A stretch of DNA of 9,795 nt from RGIG1828 sp045592485 (GCA_045592485.1 JAZNUS010000208.1:1-9795), one strand, 5' to 3'; shown: positions 1 to 7,277, counted from the first letter of the stretch. Made by a program: numbers and translations. Notes: generated from the letters alone by a model not told the origin.

Positions 1-59
1 TTGTCGCCGAAGAGGTTGCCGTAAAAATCAAGAAGGTATGCGACCTTAAGATTTTTCAT
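1..59 (-). CDS. ylxM: YlxM-like HTH protein, N-terminal fragment
   Basis: Only the first 19 codons lie in the window; the gene runs off the left edge. They read MKNLKVAYLLDFYGNLFGD. The LLDFYGxLL-type opening is what I know from YlxM (UPF0122), a small sigma-70-region-4-like helix-turn-helix protein usually encoded just ahead of ffh, the signal recognition particle GTPase gene. Two ATGs are adjacent (62 and 59). I chose the inner one because the strong GGAGGGG site at 65-71 lies 5 bases before it but only 2 bases before the outer one. A strong promoter and an operator-like palindrome lie directly upstream. The identification rests on a short segment only; ffh should follow to the left. Confidence 0.55.
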   Translation of the reverse strand, partial: MKNLKVAYLLDFYGNLFGD

Positions 60-79
60 CATATCCCCTCCGAAACAAG

Positions 80-100
80 TGTAAAGCAAATTGCTTTACA
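80..100 (-). promoter_or_regulatory. Perfect palindrome over the ylxM transcription start
   Basis: Two perfect 10-base arms, TGTAAAGCAA and TTGCTTTACA, are separated by one base. The palindrome starts only 4 bases downstream of the -10 hexamer (104-109), so it covers the expected start site at about 97-98 and ends 9 bases before the Shine-Dalgarno sequence. That position is typical of an operator for a dimeric repressor. The alternative is a small 5'-end hairpin in the mRNA, but the loop would have to open the A/T centre. No regulator is identified; autoregulation by the HTH protein encoded downstream is a guess. Confidence 0.55.
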
Positions 101-103
101 GTT

Positions 104-132
104 ATAATAATATATATTATCCCATTTGTCAA
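104..132 (-). promoter_or_regulatory. Sigma-A-type promoter for the ylxM-like gene
   Basis: On the minus strand a perfect TTGACA (127-132) is followed after exactly 17 bases by TATTAT (104-109), five of six matches to the -10 consensus. The spacer is AT-rich. The -35 box abuts the T-tract of the terminator that closes the upstream solute-binding-protein gene, so the two units are separated within about 10 bases. The predicted leader is about 38 nt. Confidence 0.75.
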
Positions 133-133
133 G

Positions 134-201
134 AAAAAAAACCGAAAAATTCAAAAGAAAAGCAGAATGATTAAAAATCTGCTTTTCTTTTGCGGTTTTT
201 T
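134..201 (-). terminator. Rho-independent terminator after the solute-binding-protein gene
   Basis: A perfect 14-bp stem (153-166 with 178-191, loop 167-177) is extended by an outer 9-bp stem (136-144 with 193-201) across an asymmetric bulge. Read on the minus strand it ends in a run of eight T. It begins 3 bases after the stop codon of the gene at 204-1790. The stem is AT-rich, but its length and the T-tract make termination likely. Confidence 0.75.
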
Positions 202-203
202 AG

Positions 204-1790
204 CTATTTTTCAACATAAAGGTTCTCGAATCCTGCAAGAAGTGAGGAAAGGTTGGGTTCAGCACTTCCTTTTATTCGTTTCGCCACCATAAGGGAGCCG
301 TTGGTAAAGTACAGGGGAATCTGAAATGCATTGTCTGCATAGTATTTTTCAAAATTCTCCCAGGCAACGGCACGGCTTTCCTTGTCGGTCATACGGTTGA
401 GATTGGATATGAGGGTTGCAAGCTCAGGGCTTGAAAAAATGCATATATTCTGCATGGTTCTGTTCTGACCGAACATAAATTCAAGATTTCCCGAGTTGTC
501 AATGCCCACTTCGCCGATATAAAGGTCATATGCACACCCGGAAACCTTTAAAAGATAGGAGGAATATTCCTGAGGGTCAAGAACCACGGGATAACCCTTG
601 CTTTCAAGCTGATGCTTCAGTGCCACAGCGAGCCTTTCCTTTGTTTTGCTTTCGGAGTTATACAAAAGATAGAGAGGGTTTTCCGGCTCTTTTTTTTCTT
701 TTTGTTTGTTATCGGCTGAAGCCTCTTCGTCTTTTTTGCCGGATTTGGGCAAGCTGTCGTTTTTATTTTTTGAAACTGCTTCATCGTCGCTTTTGGTTTT
801 TTCGTTGAAATAGATTCCTTCACGAAGAGGAAATTTTGCCTCAACGGCACCACCCAGCATAATGTCCTGCGTTATGGTGGGGCTGTCAACTGCATCCATG
901 AGAGCTCTTCTTTCGGAAACTGTGTCGAGAGCGGCACTTCCGGGATTTATTCCCACAAAGGTGTAGCGGTTTTGTTCGGTTTCAAAAATGTTATATTCCG
1001 ATGAGGTCAGATTCATTTCGGATGCCGGCTTCCATGAGGTAGTGAGAACATCAATTGCTCCGGCATCAAATGCCGAAATAACAGTTTCTTCATCGGAGAG
1101 AATTTCAATGTTAACTCTCTTTATGAGGGGAGTGTTTTCAGTTTCGTGCCAGTTTTTATTGATTTTCAGGTAGATGTTTTTATAGTCCTGTTTGCTGTCG
1201 AAGCAATACATTCCTGTACCGTTTGGAACAAATGACGAGGTCGCAGGCAAAAACGCCTCGGGCAAAAGTCCTGAGGGAAGTATGGGAAAATCGAGAAGAT
1301 TAACAAAATCTGCCACAGGATTGATAAGCTTAATTACAATTGTCTCGTCCGACGGAGTTTCATAGCTCAGAACATTTGACATAAGAGATGAATATTTTCC
1401 GCCATACATTTTGATGTAATCAAGGGTTGCCGCCACATCGTCACTGCCGAAGGGCTGACTGCCGTGAAATTTTATTCCCGATTTGAGCTTTATCGTGTAC
1501 ACGGTATTGTTTTCGGAGGCTATATATTCCGAAGCAAGCACAGGCACAGCACTGTGGTCGGGCATAACCTCAAAAAGACCTTCATAAACAAGAGACAAAA
1601 AATCACAAACAGACGCATGAACCGACACAAGGGGATTGAGGGTGTCGATGGGTACGCAACCGAGCCTGATTTCCCCATCAGCAATTCTGGTTGCAGTGCT
1701 GTCTGCCCCTTCTTCTGTTTTGTCATTGTTTATACTGCATCCGCAAAGAGGTAAAACCATTAACAGTATGATACATATTAATTTTTTCAT
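204..1790 (-). CDS. ABC transporter substrate-binding lipoprotein, family 5 (oligopeptide type)
   Basis: 528-residue protein, probably tethered outside the membrane to deliver a peptide or similar ligand to an ABC permease. The start at 1790 opens a lipoprotein signal, MKKLICIILLMVLPLCGC, with lipobox L15-C16-G17-C18; upstream codons in the same frame run into ymdB and lack this logic. GGGTGA lies 7 bases ahead. The body follows the SBP_bac_5 pattern: an N-terminal 'LNPL' stretch, YEGLFE near residues 68-73, a 'Y.IKLKSGIKFH' strand, then a C-terminal lobe ending with the 'NAFQIPLYF' segment typical of the family. Residues about 331-370 form a Lys/Glu/Asp/Ser-rich, apparently disordered insert where family members usually have a compact helical stretch. 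The gene starts 16 bases after the ymdB stop, so it is probably co-transcribed. No permease or ATPase gene is in view, so the ligand cannot be inferred and it may be an orphan binding protein. Confidence 0.85.
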   Translation of the reverse strand: MKKLICIILLMVLPLCGCSINNDKTEEGADSTATRIADGEIRLGCVPIDTLNPLVSVHASVCDFLSLVYEGLFEVMPDHSAVPVLASEYIASENNTVYTIKLKSGIKFHGSQPFGSDDVAATLDYIKMYGGKYSSLMSNVLSYETPSDETIVIKLINPVADFVNLLDFPILPSGLLPEAFLPATSSFVPNGTGMYCFDSKQDYKNIYLKINKNWHETENTPLIKRVNIEILSDEETVISAFDAGAIDVLTTSWKPASEMNLTSSEYNIFETEQNRYTFVGINPGSAALDTVSERRALMDAVDSPTITQDIMLGGAVEAKFPLREGIYFNEKTKSDDEAVSKNKNDSLPKSGKKDEEASADNKQKEKKEPENPLYLLYNSESKTKERLAVALKHQLESKGYPVVLDPQEYSSYLLKVSGCAYDLYIGEVGIDNSGNLEFMFGQNRTMQNICIFSSPELATLISNLNRMTDKESRAVAWENFEKYYADNAFQIPLYFTNGSLMVAKRIKGSAEPNLSSLLAGFENLYVEK

Positions 1791-1806
1791 ATCATATTCA
1801 CCCTTT

Positions 1807-2580
1807 TCATCTGACAGATATACGCTTAACTCCGGTGCATCTGCCGGAAATGTCGTCAATTGTAAACACTGCACCCGATAGCATTGCTCTGCCGTATTCA
1901 TATTCAAACTTCTGACCGATACCGGTTATGAACCGTTTGAGAATTATTTCCTTTTTCACACCAAGAATTGAATCCTCGGCACCTGTCATTCCAAGGTCGG
2001 TGATGTAGCCCATACCTCGTGGGGTTACGGTTTCATCGGCGGTCGGAATGTGGGTATGGGTGCCGAAAAGCACCGAAACCTTTGAGTCCAGATGATACAT
2101 CATTGCCTTTTTTTCACTGGTTGCCTTTGCGTGGAAATCAACAACAATAAAATCGCACTTGTCTTTGATTTTCTCAATTTGTTCATCGGCACAGCGAAAG
2201 GGGCAATCAAGGGCAATGCTGATATCCACTCTTCCCATAAGGTTTATGATGCCTATTTTTTTGTCACCGCACCCAAGGACGCAGCTGCCGTTTCCGGGAG
2301 CACCGGACGGATAGTTTGCCGGGCGGATTATATTGGATTCGCTTTCAAAAAGCCTGAGTACATCTTTTTTTCCGAAGGTGTGATTGCCGAGAGTGAAGGC
2401 ATCAACACCTGCATCTGAAAGAACTTCGTAGTCACGGACAGATATGCCTGTGCCCGATGCATTTTCTGCGTTTGCTATGCAAAAATCTATGTTTTCTTCA
2501 CTGCGAATGCTTCCAAGTACAAAGGCTGTGTGTTCAACACCGCATTCGCCGAAGATGTCTCCGATAGTAAGTATGTTCAC
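1807..2580 (-). CDS. ymdB: YmdB-family metallophosphoesterase
   Basis: 257 residues, close to the usual size of about 260. The family (YmdB of Bacillus, TIGR00282) is a dinuclear-metal phosphoesterase reported to hydrolyse 2',3'-cyclic nucleotides (and cAMP) and to influence biofilm and motility decisions. The expected metal ligands are present: D8 in IGD, E39 in NAENAS, N66-H67 in LGNHTF, H150 in DFHAKATSEK, and H175/H177 in GTHTH. I chose the GTG at 2580 because AAGGAGA lies 8 bases upstream and the protein then begins VNILTIGDIFG, as in the family; the longer reading (to 2628) would translate a GC-rich hairpin. It follows rny, as in Bacillus, which supports a shared role in RNA metabolism. 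Cysteines are more frequent than usual, with no obvious motif. Confidence 0.93.
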   Translation of the reverse strand: MNILTIGDIFGECGVEHTAFVLGSIRSEENIDFCIANAENASGTGISVRDYEVLSDAGVDAFTLGNHTFGKKDVLRLFESESNIIRPANYPSGAPGNGSCVLGCGDKKIGIINLMGRVDISIALDCPFRCADEQIEKIKDKCDFIVVDFHAKATSEKKAMMYHLDSKVSVLFGTHTHIPTADETVTPRGMGYITDLGMTGAEDSILGVKKEIILKRFITGIGQKFEYEYGRAMLSGAVFTIDDISGRCTGVKRISVR

Positions 2581-2605
2581 AAAATTGTCTCCTTCTAACC
2601 AACAA

Positions 2606-2625
2606 GAGCGGGCTTTCGCCCGCTC
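2606..2625 (-). promoter_or_regulatory. GAAA-tetraloop hairpin between rny and ymdB
   Basis: On the minus strand a perfect 8-bp GC-rich stem, GAGCGGGC and GCCCGCTC, closes a GAAA (GNRA) tetraloop. It lies about 55 bases after the rny stop and about 10 bases before the ymdB Shine-Dalgarno sequence. The following bases, TTGTTGG, form only a weak T-tract, so it could be a partial terminator, an mRNA-stabilising or processing hairpin at the ymdB 5' end, or simply a boundary that lowers downstream expression. Confidence 0.6.
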
Positions 2626-2679
2626 CATCCATTATATTTTGATATATATGGCACGGCGAAAAAACTTTGATGCCGTGGT

Positions 2680-4221
2680 TTATTTTGCATAATCAATTGA
2701 GCGTGTTTCCCTTATTACATTAACCTTAATCTGTCCGGGATATTCAAGCTCATTTTCAATTTTCTTAACAATGTCGCGAGCGATGAGAATTGTGTCTTCA
2801 TCCTTAACATCCTCGGGTTTAACCATGATTCTGACTTCGCGACCTGCCTGAATTGCAAAGGACTTTTCAACACCATTGAAGGAATTTGCAATTTCTTCAA
2901 GCTTTTCAAGTCTCTTTATGTATGTTTCAAGATTTTCTCTTCTTGCACCCGGTCTTGCGGCACTGATGGCATCACAAGCCTGTACAATGCATGCTATTAC
3001 TGTTTGTGCTTCCACATCACCGTGGTGAGCGTGAATAGCATGAATAATTTCGTTTGATTCGTGATATTTTTTAGCAAGATCAACACCGATATCAATGTGG
3101 GAACCTTCAATTTCGTGGACAACAGATTTACCGATATCGTGAAGAAGACCTGCTCTTTTTGCAGCTTTAACATCAACACCGAGTTCGGCAGCCATAATTC
3201 CGGCAAGGTTTGCAACCTCTGTAGAATGCTTAAGCACATTCTGACCGTAGCTGGTTCTGTAGCGCATCCTTCCAAGCAGCTTGATAAGTTCGGGATGAAG
3301 GCCGTGTACCCCCGTATCGAAGGTGGCCTGCTCGCCCTCCTGTTTGATGATGGCTTCGATTTCTCGTTTTGATTTTTCAACAGTTTCTTCAATTCTTGCC
3401 GGATGTATGCGTCCGTCAACAATAAGCTTTTCGAGAGACATTCTTGCAATTTCTCTCTTAATCGGATCAAATCCCGACAATACAACCGCTTCGGGAGTAT
3501 CGTCAATAATTAAATCTATACCGGTTAATGTTTCAAGGGTTCTGATGTTTCTACCCTCTCTGCCGATAATTCGTCCCTTCATTTCATCACTGGGCAATGC
3601 CACAACAGATACTGTTGTTTCAGCCACATGATCTGCAGCGCATTTCTGAATAGCTGCACTGATAATATTCTTTGCTTTTTTGTCAGCTTCTTCTTTTGCC
3701 TGAGCTTCAATTTCTTTAATCATAATTGCTGACTCATGTCTTATTTCTGATTCAACATTTTTAAGAAGTTGCGCTTTGGCTTCTTCAACAGAAAGACCGG
3801 AAATACGCTCTAAAATTTCGAGCTGTGCACTCTTAACCTTGGCAGTTTCTTCTTTGAGGGCTTCAGCTTCCTTAATCTTTTTGTTAAGGGTTTCGTCCTT
3901 CTTTTCAAGAGCTTCTGTCTTTTTGTCAAGAGTTTCTTCCTTTTGCTGAATTCTTCTTTCCTGACGATTTATTTCATTTCGTCTGTCTTTGAGTTCTTTT
4001 TCGAGCTCTGTTCTGCTCTTGTGAATTTCGTCTTTCGCTTCGAGCAGTGCTTCTTTCTTTTTGGTTTCGGCGGTTTTGTTGGCAGCATCAATTATTGCTT
4101 TTGCCTTTTCTTCAGCTCCGCCGATTTCAGCTTCTGCAATCTTTTTTCTGTAGAATGCACCGGCAAAGAAACCGATTACAAGAGCTACGATTGCACAAGC
4201 TATAGGAATAATTATGTCCAT
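2680..4221 (-). CDS. rny: Ribonuclease Y
   Basis: 513-residue membrane-anchored endoribonuclease that starts bulk mRNA decay in many Firmicutes. Order of parts: a transmembrane segment at about residues 3-21 followed by basic residues (YRKK); a long charged coiled coil, about 25-180; a KH RNA-binding domain with GRIIGREGRN at 216-225; an HD domain with the first His at about 332, the H361-D362 pair in LLHDIGKS, and the AHHGD stretch near 398-402. Length matches the usual 510-520. An upstream in-frame TTG at 4230 directly abuts the GGAG, so I chose the ATG at 4221, which has AAAGGAG at a 9-base spacing. The gene has its own strong promoter and a structured leader of about 120 nt, and is followed by ymdB. 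Confidence 0.97.
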   Translation of the reverse strand: MDIIIPIACAIVALVIGFFAGAFYRKKIAEAEIGGAEEKAKAIIDAANKTAETKKKEALLEAKDEIHKSRTELEKELKDRRNEINRQERRIQQKEETLDKKTEALEKKDETLNKKIKEAEALKEETAKVKSAQLEILERISGLSVEEAKAQLLKNVESEIRHESAIMIKEIEAQAKEEADKKAKNIISAAIQKCAADHVAETTVSVVALPSDEMKGRIIGREGRNIRTLETLTGIDLIIDDTPEAVVLSGFDPIKREIARMSLEKLIVDGRIHPARIEETVEKSKREIEAIIKQEGEQATFDTGVHGLHPELIKLLGRMRYRTSYGQNVLKHSTEVANLAGIMAAELGVDVKAAKRAGLLHDIGKSVVHEIEGSHIDIGVDLAKKYHESNEIIHAIHAHHGDVEAQTVIACIVQACDAISAARPGARRENLETYIKRLEKLEEIANSFNGVEKSFAIQAGREVRIMVKPEDVKDEDTILIARDIVKKIENELEYPGQIKVNVIRETRSIDYAK

Positions 4222-4260
4222 CTTTATCAACTCCTTTCCATATTAATTTTTCAATGCTCG

Positions 4261-4322
4261 AGATGCCCTGCGGCATCTTTCACTGTCTGCGGCACAAAGA
4301 GAGTTGCATACTCTGTTTGTGC
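4261..4322 (-). promoter_or_regulatory. Structured 5' leader of rny (two hairpins)
   Basis: The predicted leader from the promoter at 4348-4376 is about 120 nt. It contains a promoter-proximal hairpin at 4292-4322 (12 of 13 pairs, 5-base loop) and a perfect 7-bp hairpin at 4261-4278 with a 4-base loop. The octamer TGCCGCAG (minus strand) occurs twice, at 4268-4275 and 4287-4294. There is no T-tract after either stem, so these do not look like a terminator. A candidate for post-transcriptional control of rny, possibly by RNase Y itself; this is inference. Confidence 0.5.
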
Positions 4323-4347
4323 ATAAATCTTAAAACATACACATTAT

Positions 4348-4376
4348 ATTGTATAACAAAAAGCATTGGATGTCAA
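4348..4376 (-). promoter_or_regulatory. Sigma-A-type promoter for rny–ymdB–binding protein
   Basis: Perfect TTGACA at 4371-4376, 17-base spacer, TACAAT at 4348-4353 on the minus strand, with a second TATAAT-like stretch just after. It lies in the gap after the walJ-type stop at 4408. A 12-base AT-rich palindrome (4374-4385) overlaps the -35 box, but low complexity makes it weak evidence of an operator. I see no good terminator before it, so read-through from the yebC–murA–walJ unit remains possible. Confidence 0.78.
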
Positions 4377-4407
4377 TATATATTGGCACTTTTTTTGCTT
4401 TTTATCA

Positions 4408-5190
4408 TCATATGACACAGATGCCGCTTTTTCCGGCAACCTTGAGAATCACATCGCTGCCAACCTTGAAATTATTCTCTTCAAGCATAGCTCTGACACA
4501 GGAATATGCCTTTTCCTCAGTGTTGTTGTGTTCGCTGAGATGACCCAGTGCAATCCGCTTTGTTCCCCAGATGGCAAGCTGAGTGGCAAGCCACGCACAT
4601 TTTGGATTGGGGAGATGGCCGGTGTCTGAAAATATGCGTTTTTTCAGAGGATAAGGATAAGGACCCTCTGAAAGCATTTTTTCGTCGTGATTGGCTTCAA
4701 TAAGAACTGCTTCGCAGCCTGCAAGAGCTGAAAGCATTGCTTTTGTGATTGTGCCGGTGTCTGTTGCAACACCGTATTTTTCGCCCTCGCTTTCGATTAT
4801 GTAGCCCACAGACGATGCCGAATCATGAGGTGTTTCAAAGGCTTTGACTGTCATTGAACGCACCTTGAAAGGCTTCGAGTTGGTTATGATATTCACATTT
4901 GAAGGCGAAAGGTCCGGAGCAGCCTTTAAAACCTGCTCCATTGTCCTTGCATTGGCATAGACCGATGTGTTGTATTTCCGTGAAAAAACTCTTATGCCGG
5001 AAATGTGGTCACTATGCTCATGAGTTACAAGTATTGCGTCGATTTCCTCAGGAAGCACTCCAGCCTCACCAAGGGCCGCGCATATTTTTGATGCACTGAC
5101 GCCGGCGTCTATCATAATATTTGTCTCGCCGTCGGAAATGAGGGTGCAGTTTCCTGAGCTTGAGCTGTATAGTGTATAAAACTTAGTCAT
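4408..5190 (-). CDS. walJ: MBL-fold hydrolase, WalJ/YycJ type
   Basis: 260-residue cytoplasmic metallo-beta-lactamase-fold protein. It opens FYTLYSSSSGNC, matching the 'SGSxGN' opening of YycJ/WalJ proteins, and carries the zinc motif THEHSDH (56-62), then H122 in TPHDS, D144 in ATDTG, H168 in EANHD, GHLPN at 191-195 and GHLSEHNN at 216-223. In Bacillus-type bacteria this gene sits with the WalRK cell-wall regulators and has been linked to coordination of cell wall and DNA metabolism; a nuclease activity has been proposed for the family. Here it is coupled instead to murA: its ATG (5190) overlaps the murA stop by 8 bases (ATGACTAA). The Shine-Dalgarno GAGAG is 5 bases upstream. Reading the frame back to 5244 would only lengthen the overlap. 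The orthology to WalJ is by family pattern, not context. Confidence 0.85.
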   Translation of the reverse strand: MTKFYTLYSSSSGNCTLISDGETNIMIDAGVSASKICAALGEAGVLPEEIDAILVTHEHSDHISGIRVFSRKYNTSVYANARTMEQVLKAAPDLSPSNVNIITNSKPFKVRSMTVKAFETPHDSASSVGYIIESEGEKYGVATDTGTITKAMLSALAGCEAVLIEANHDEKMLSEGPYPYPLKKRIFSDTGHLPNPKCAWLATQLAIWGTKRIALGHLSEHNNTEEKAYSCVRAMLEENNFKVGSDVILKVAGKSGICVI

Positions 5191-6439
5191 TTGTTCTCTC
5201 AATCTGTGCACCGAGTGCAAGGAGCTTGTCCACAATATGCTCATAGCCCCTGTCTATGTGACGGAGCTGTGAAATTTCGGTTGTTCCGTTGCACGCAAGG
5301 GCGGCAATAATCATACTTGCACCTGCTCTAAGGTCTGTTGCGCAAAGCTTTGCTTCTTTAAGGGGTGCACCGCCTTCGATGGTGGCAACAGTTCCTTTTA
5401 CCGAAATCTTCATACCCATTTTTTCAAGCTCTGAAATGTACTGGAATCTGGTGTCCCATACTCCTTCGTTTACTATGCTTGTGCCATCAACGGTTGCAAG
5501 AAGCACAACCATCGGCGGTTGAAGGTCGGTAGGAAAGCCCGGATAAGGCATGGTCTTTACCCTTATGCTCTTGAGGGGACCGTCTGCCGCAACGCGGACC
5601 TCTTCGTCGTATTCTTCGATTGTTACTCCCATTTCTTCAAATTTGGCTGTGATAGCCTCAAGATGCTTTGGAATAACATTTTTAATGAGCACATTACCCC
5701 TTGTGGCAATTGCCGCCGCCATATAGGTTCCCGCTTCAATCTGATCGGGAATTATGGAATAGGCACCGCCGTGAAGGGATTCTACGCCATTGATTTTGAT
5801 TATATCGGTACCGGCACCTCTGATGCTGGCGCCCATAGAGTTAAGGAAATTGGCAAGGTCAACAACATGGGGCTCCTTTGCACAATTTTCCAGAACGGTT
5901 TTTCCCGGAGCAAGAGCAGCCGCAAGAATGGCATTTATGGTTGCGCCAACGCTTACAACATCAAAATATACACTTCCGCCGCCAAGGTCGTCACCGTCTA
6001 TATTTACATATGTATCATCCATTGTTATTTTACAGCCCAGACTCTCAAACGCCTTGAGATGCTGATCAATGGGTCTTGTTCCGAAATTACAGCCTCCCGG
6101 CGGAGGAACCTGAGCTTTTCCGAAACGCCCCACAAGTGCACCCATGAGATAATAGGAAGCTCTCATTTTTGCAGCTAGAGTCGGTTCAGCCCTGAAATCC
6201 GTAAGATTTTCGCAATCTATGATAACTGTGTTGCAATCAGGCTTTGAGACAACTGCTCCCAAAGACTCTATCATTGCCAGAATACTGTCAACATCGCTGA
6301 TGTCAGGGACATTTTCTATTGTGCATTTACCCTTTACAAGAAGTGTTGCCGGAATTATGGCAACAGCCGCGTTTTTTGCACCGCTGATATGCACTTCGCC
6401 GCTTAAGGGTTTTCCGCCTTTAATAAGGATTCTATCCAC
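5183..6439 (-). CDS. murA: UDP-N-acetylglucosamine 1-carboxyvinyltransferase
   Basis: 418-residue cytoplasmic enzyme that transfers enolpyruvate from PEP to UDP-GlcNAc, the first committed step of peptidoglycan synthesis and the fosfomycin target. The signature residues are visible: K22-N23 in SGAKNAA, R93 in KMRAS, the catalytic loop PPPGGCNFGTRPID with Cys at 117 (so it is expected to be fosfomycin-sensitive by this residue), R122, the FPTDLQPP segment with the conserved Asp, and RAGA near the C terminus. Length is normal (about 417-430). The start is GTG at 6439, with GGGAGG 7 bases before it. It lies 23 bases after yebC and overlaps walJ. Firmicutes often have two copies; which paralogue this is cannot be told here. 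Confidence 0.97.
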   Translation of the reverse strand: MDRILIKGGKPLSGEVHISGAKNAAVAIIPATLLVKGKCTIENVPDISDVDSILAMIESLGAVVSKPDCNTVIIDCENLTDFRAEPTLAAKMRASYYLMGALVGRFGKAQVPPPGGCNFGTRPIDQHLKAFESLGCKITMDDTYVNIDGDDLGGGSVYFDVVSVGATINAILAAALAPGKTVLENCAKEPHVVDLANFLNSMGASIRGAGTDIIKINGVESLHGGAYSIIPDQIEAGTYMAAAIATRGNVLIKNVIPKHLEAITAKFEEMGVTIEEYDEEVRVAADGPLKSIRVKTMPYPGFPTDLQPPMVVLLATVDGTSIVNEGVWDTRFQYISELEKMGMKISVKGTVATIEGGAPLKEAKLCATDLRAGASMIIAALACNGTTEISQLRHIDRGYEHIVDKLLALGAQIERTND

Positions 6440-6462
6440 GGTAAATCCTCCCGATTTGTGTA

Positions 6463-7194
6463 TTATTCTGCTTCTTCCCAGTTATGATAAATGTTCTGTA
6501 CATCATCGTTGTCTTCAAGATGCTCAATAAGCTTTTCCATCATAAGAATTGAATGTTCATCTGTAAGCTGAACTGTTGTCTGCGGAATCATTTCAAGCTC
6601 TGCAGAAGCAAAGATGTAGCCTTTTTCCTCAAGAGCATCTCTCACAGCGCGGAAATCGTCGGGAGCGGTTGAAATTTCGTAAAATTCATCCTCTGCCGCA
6701 AAATCGTCTGCACCTGCGTCGAGAGCATCCATTGTGAGCTCGTCCTCATCAACATCGTCTGATTTGTTTACTATTATAATACCTTTCTGGTCAAACATCC
6801 ACGAAACGGAACCGTTTGTACCGAGATTACCGCCGAATTTGTCGAAGTAGTGGCGAAGATCACCTGCAGTTCTGTTACGGTTGTCGGTGAGAGTTTCGAC
6901 AATAACCGCAACTCCGTTTGGGCCGTAGCCTTCGTAGTTGATGTCTTCATAGTTGTCCATGTTCTGTTCGCCTGCGGCTTTTTTGATTACGCGGGCAATG
7001 TTGTCATTGGGCATATTGAAGGAGCGTGCCTTTGCAATGGCATCCTTGAGTCTTCCGTTAACCTCGGGGTCGGGACCGCCGGATTTTGCCGCAACGGCAA
7101 TTTCTCTGCCCATTTTGGTGAATATTTTCGCTTTCTGAGCGTCTGATTTTTCTTTTTTATGTTTAATGTTGTTCCATTTGGAATGACCGGACAT
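6463..7194 (-). CDS. yebC: YebC/PmpR-family protein
   Basis: 243-residue protein of the YebC/PmpR (TACO1-like) family, described as a probable transcriptional regulator and, in more recent work, as a ribosome-associated factor that helps translate proline-rich or stalling sequences. It begins with the family hallmark MSGHSKWNNIKHKK and has YEGYGPNGVA (87-96), ETLTDNRNRTA (100-110) and GGNLGTNGSVSWMF (121-134). The ATG at 7194 has GGAGG at 9-base spacing. The C-terminal domain is strongly acidic, as usual. It is the first gene of the unit with murA and walJ and has a clear promoter. Which of the two proposed roles applies is not visible from sequence. Confidence 0.96.
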   Translation of the reverse strand: MSGHSKWNNIKHKKEKSDAQKAKIFTKMGREIAVAAKSGGPDPEVNGRLKDAIAKARSFNMPNDNIARVIKKAAGEQNMDNYEDINYEGYGPNGVAVIVETLTDNRNRTAGDLRHYFDKFGGNLGTNGSVSWMFDQKGIIIVNKSDDVDEDELTMDALDAGADDFAAEDEFYEISTAPDDFRAVRDALEEKGYIFASAELEMIPQTTVQLTDEHSILMMEKLIEHLEDNDDVQNIYHNWEEAE

Positions 7195-7247
7195 AAAACA
7201 AAACCTCCGTAAAATACTATTTTTCTACATAAAATCATACATTGTAT

Positions 7248-7277
7248 ATTATATCTCATTTACATATGTTTTGTCAA
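7248..7277 (-). promoter_or_regulatory. Sigma-A-type promoter for yebC–murA–walJ
   Basis: TTGACA at 7272-7277, 18-base spacer, perfect TATAAT at 7248-7253 on the minus strand. The expected start is near 7241, giving a leader of about 47 nt to the yebC ATG. It begins 30 bases after the stop of the upstream MBL gene, with no clear terminator between, so that gene may partly read through. Confidence 0.77.

Noticed and set aside
2581..2628. Longer ymdB start at 2628
   Set aside because: The extra 16 residues would be encoded by the GC-rich hairpin and the Shine-Dalgarno region; the GTG at 2580 has an excellent ribosome binding site.
2997..3506. Second minus-strand frame of 169 codons inside rny
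   Set aside because: It overlaps the KH/HD-coding part of rny in another frame and has no similarity or start signal of its own.
4219..4230. Upstream TTG start for rny at 4230
   Set aside because: It directly abuts the GGAG sequence with no spacer, while the ATG at 4221 has normal spacing and gives the usual RNase Y N terminus.
4374..4385. Palindrome CAATATATATTG over the rny -35 box as an operator
   Set aside because: The core is alternating AT, so self-complementarity is expected by chance; kept only as a note in the promoter entry.
5519..6178. Plus-strand open frame of 219 codons opposite murA
   Set aside because: It is fully antisense to a well-conserved gene, its product is rich in Cys/Ile runs with no domain, and no ribosome binding site or promoter fits. 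It is a shadow frame.
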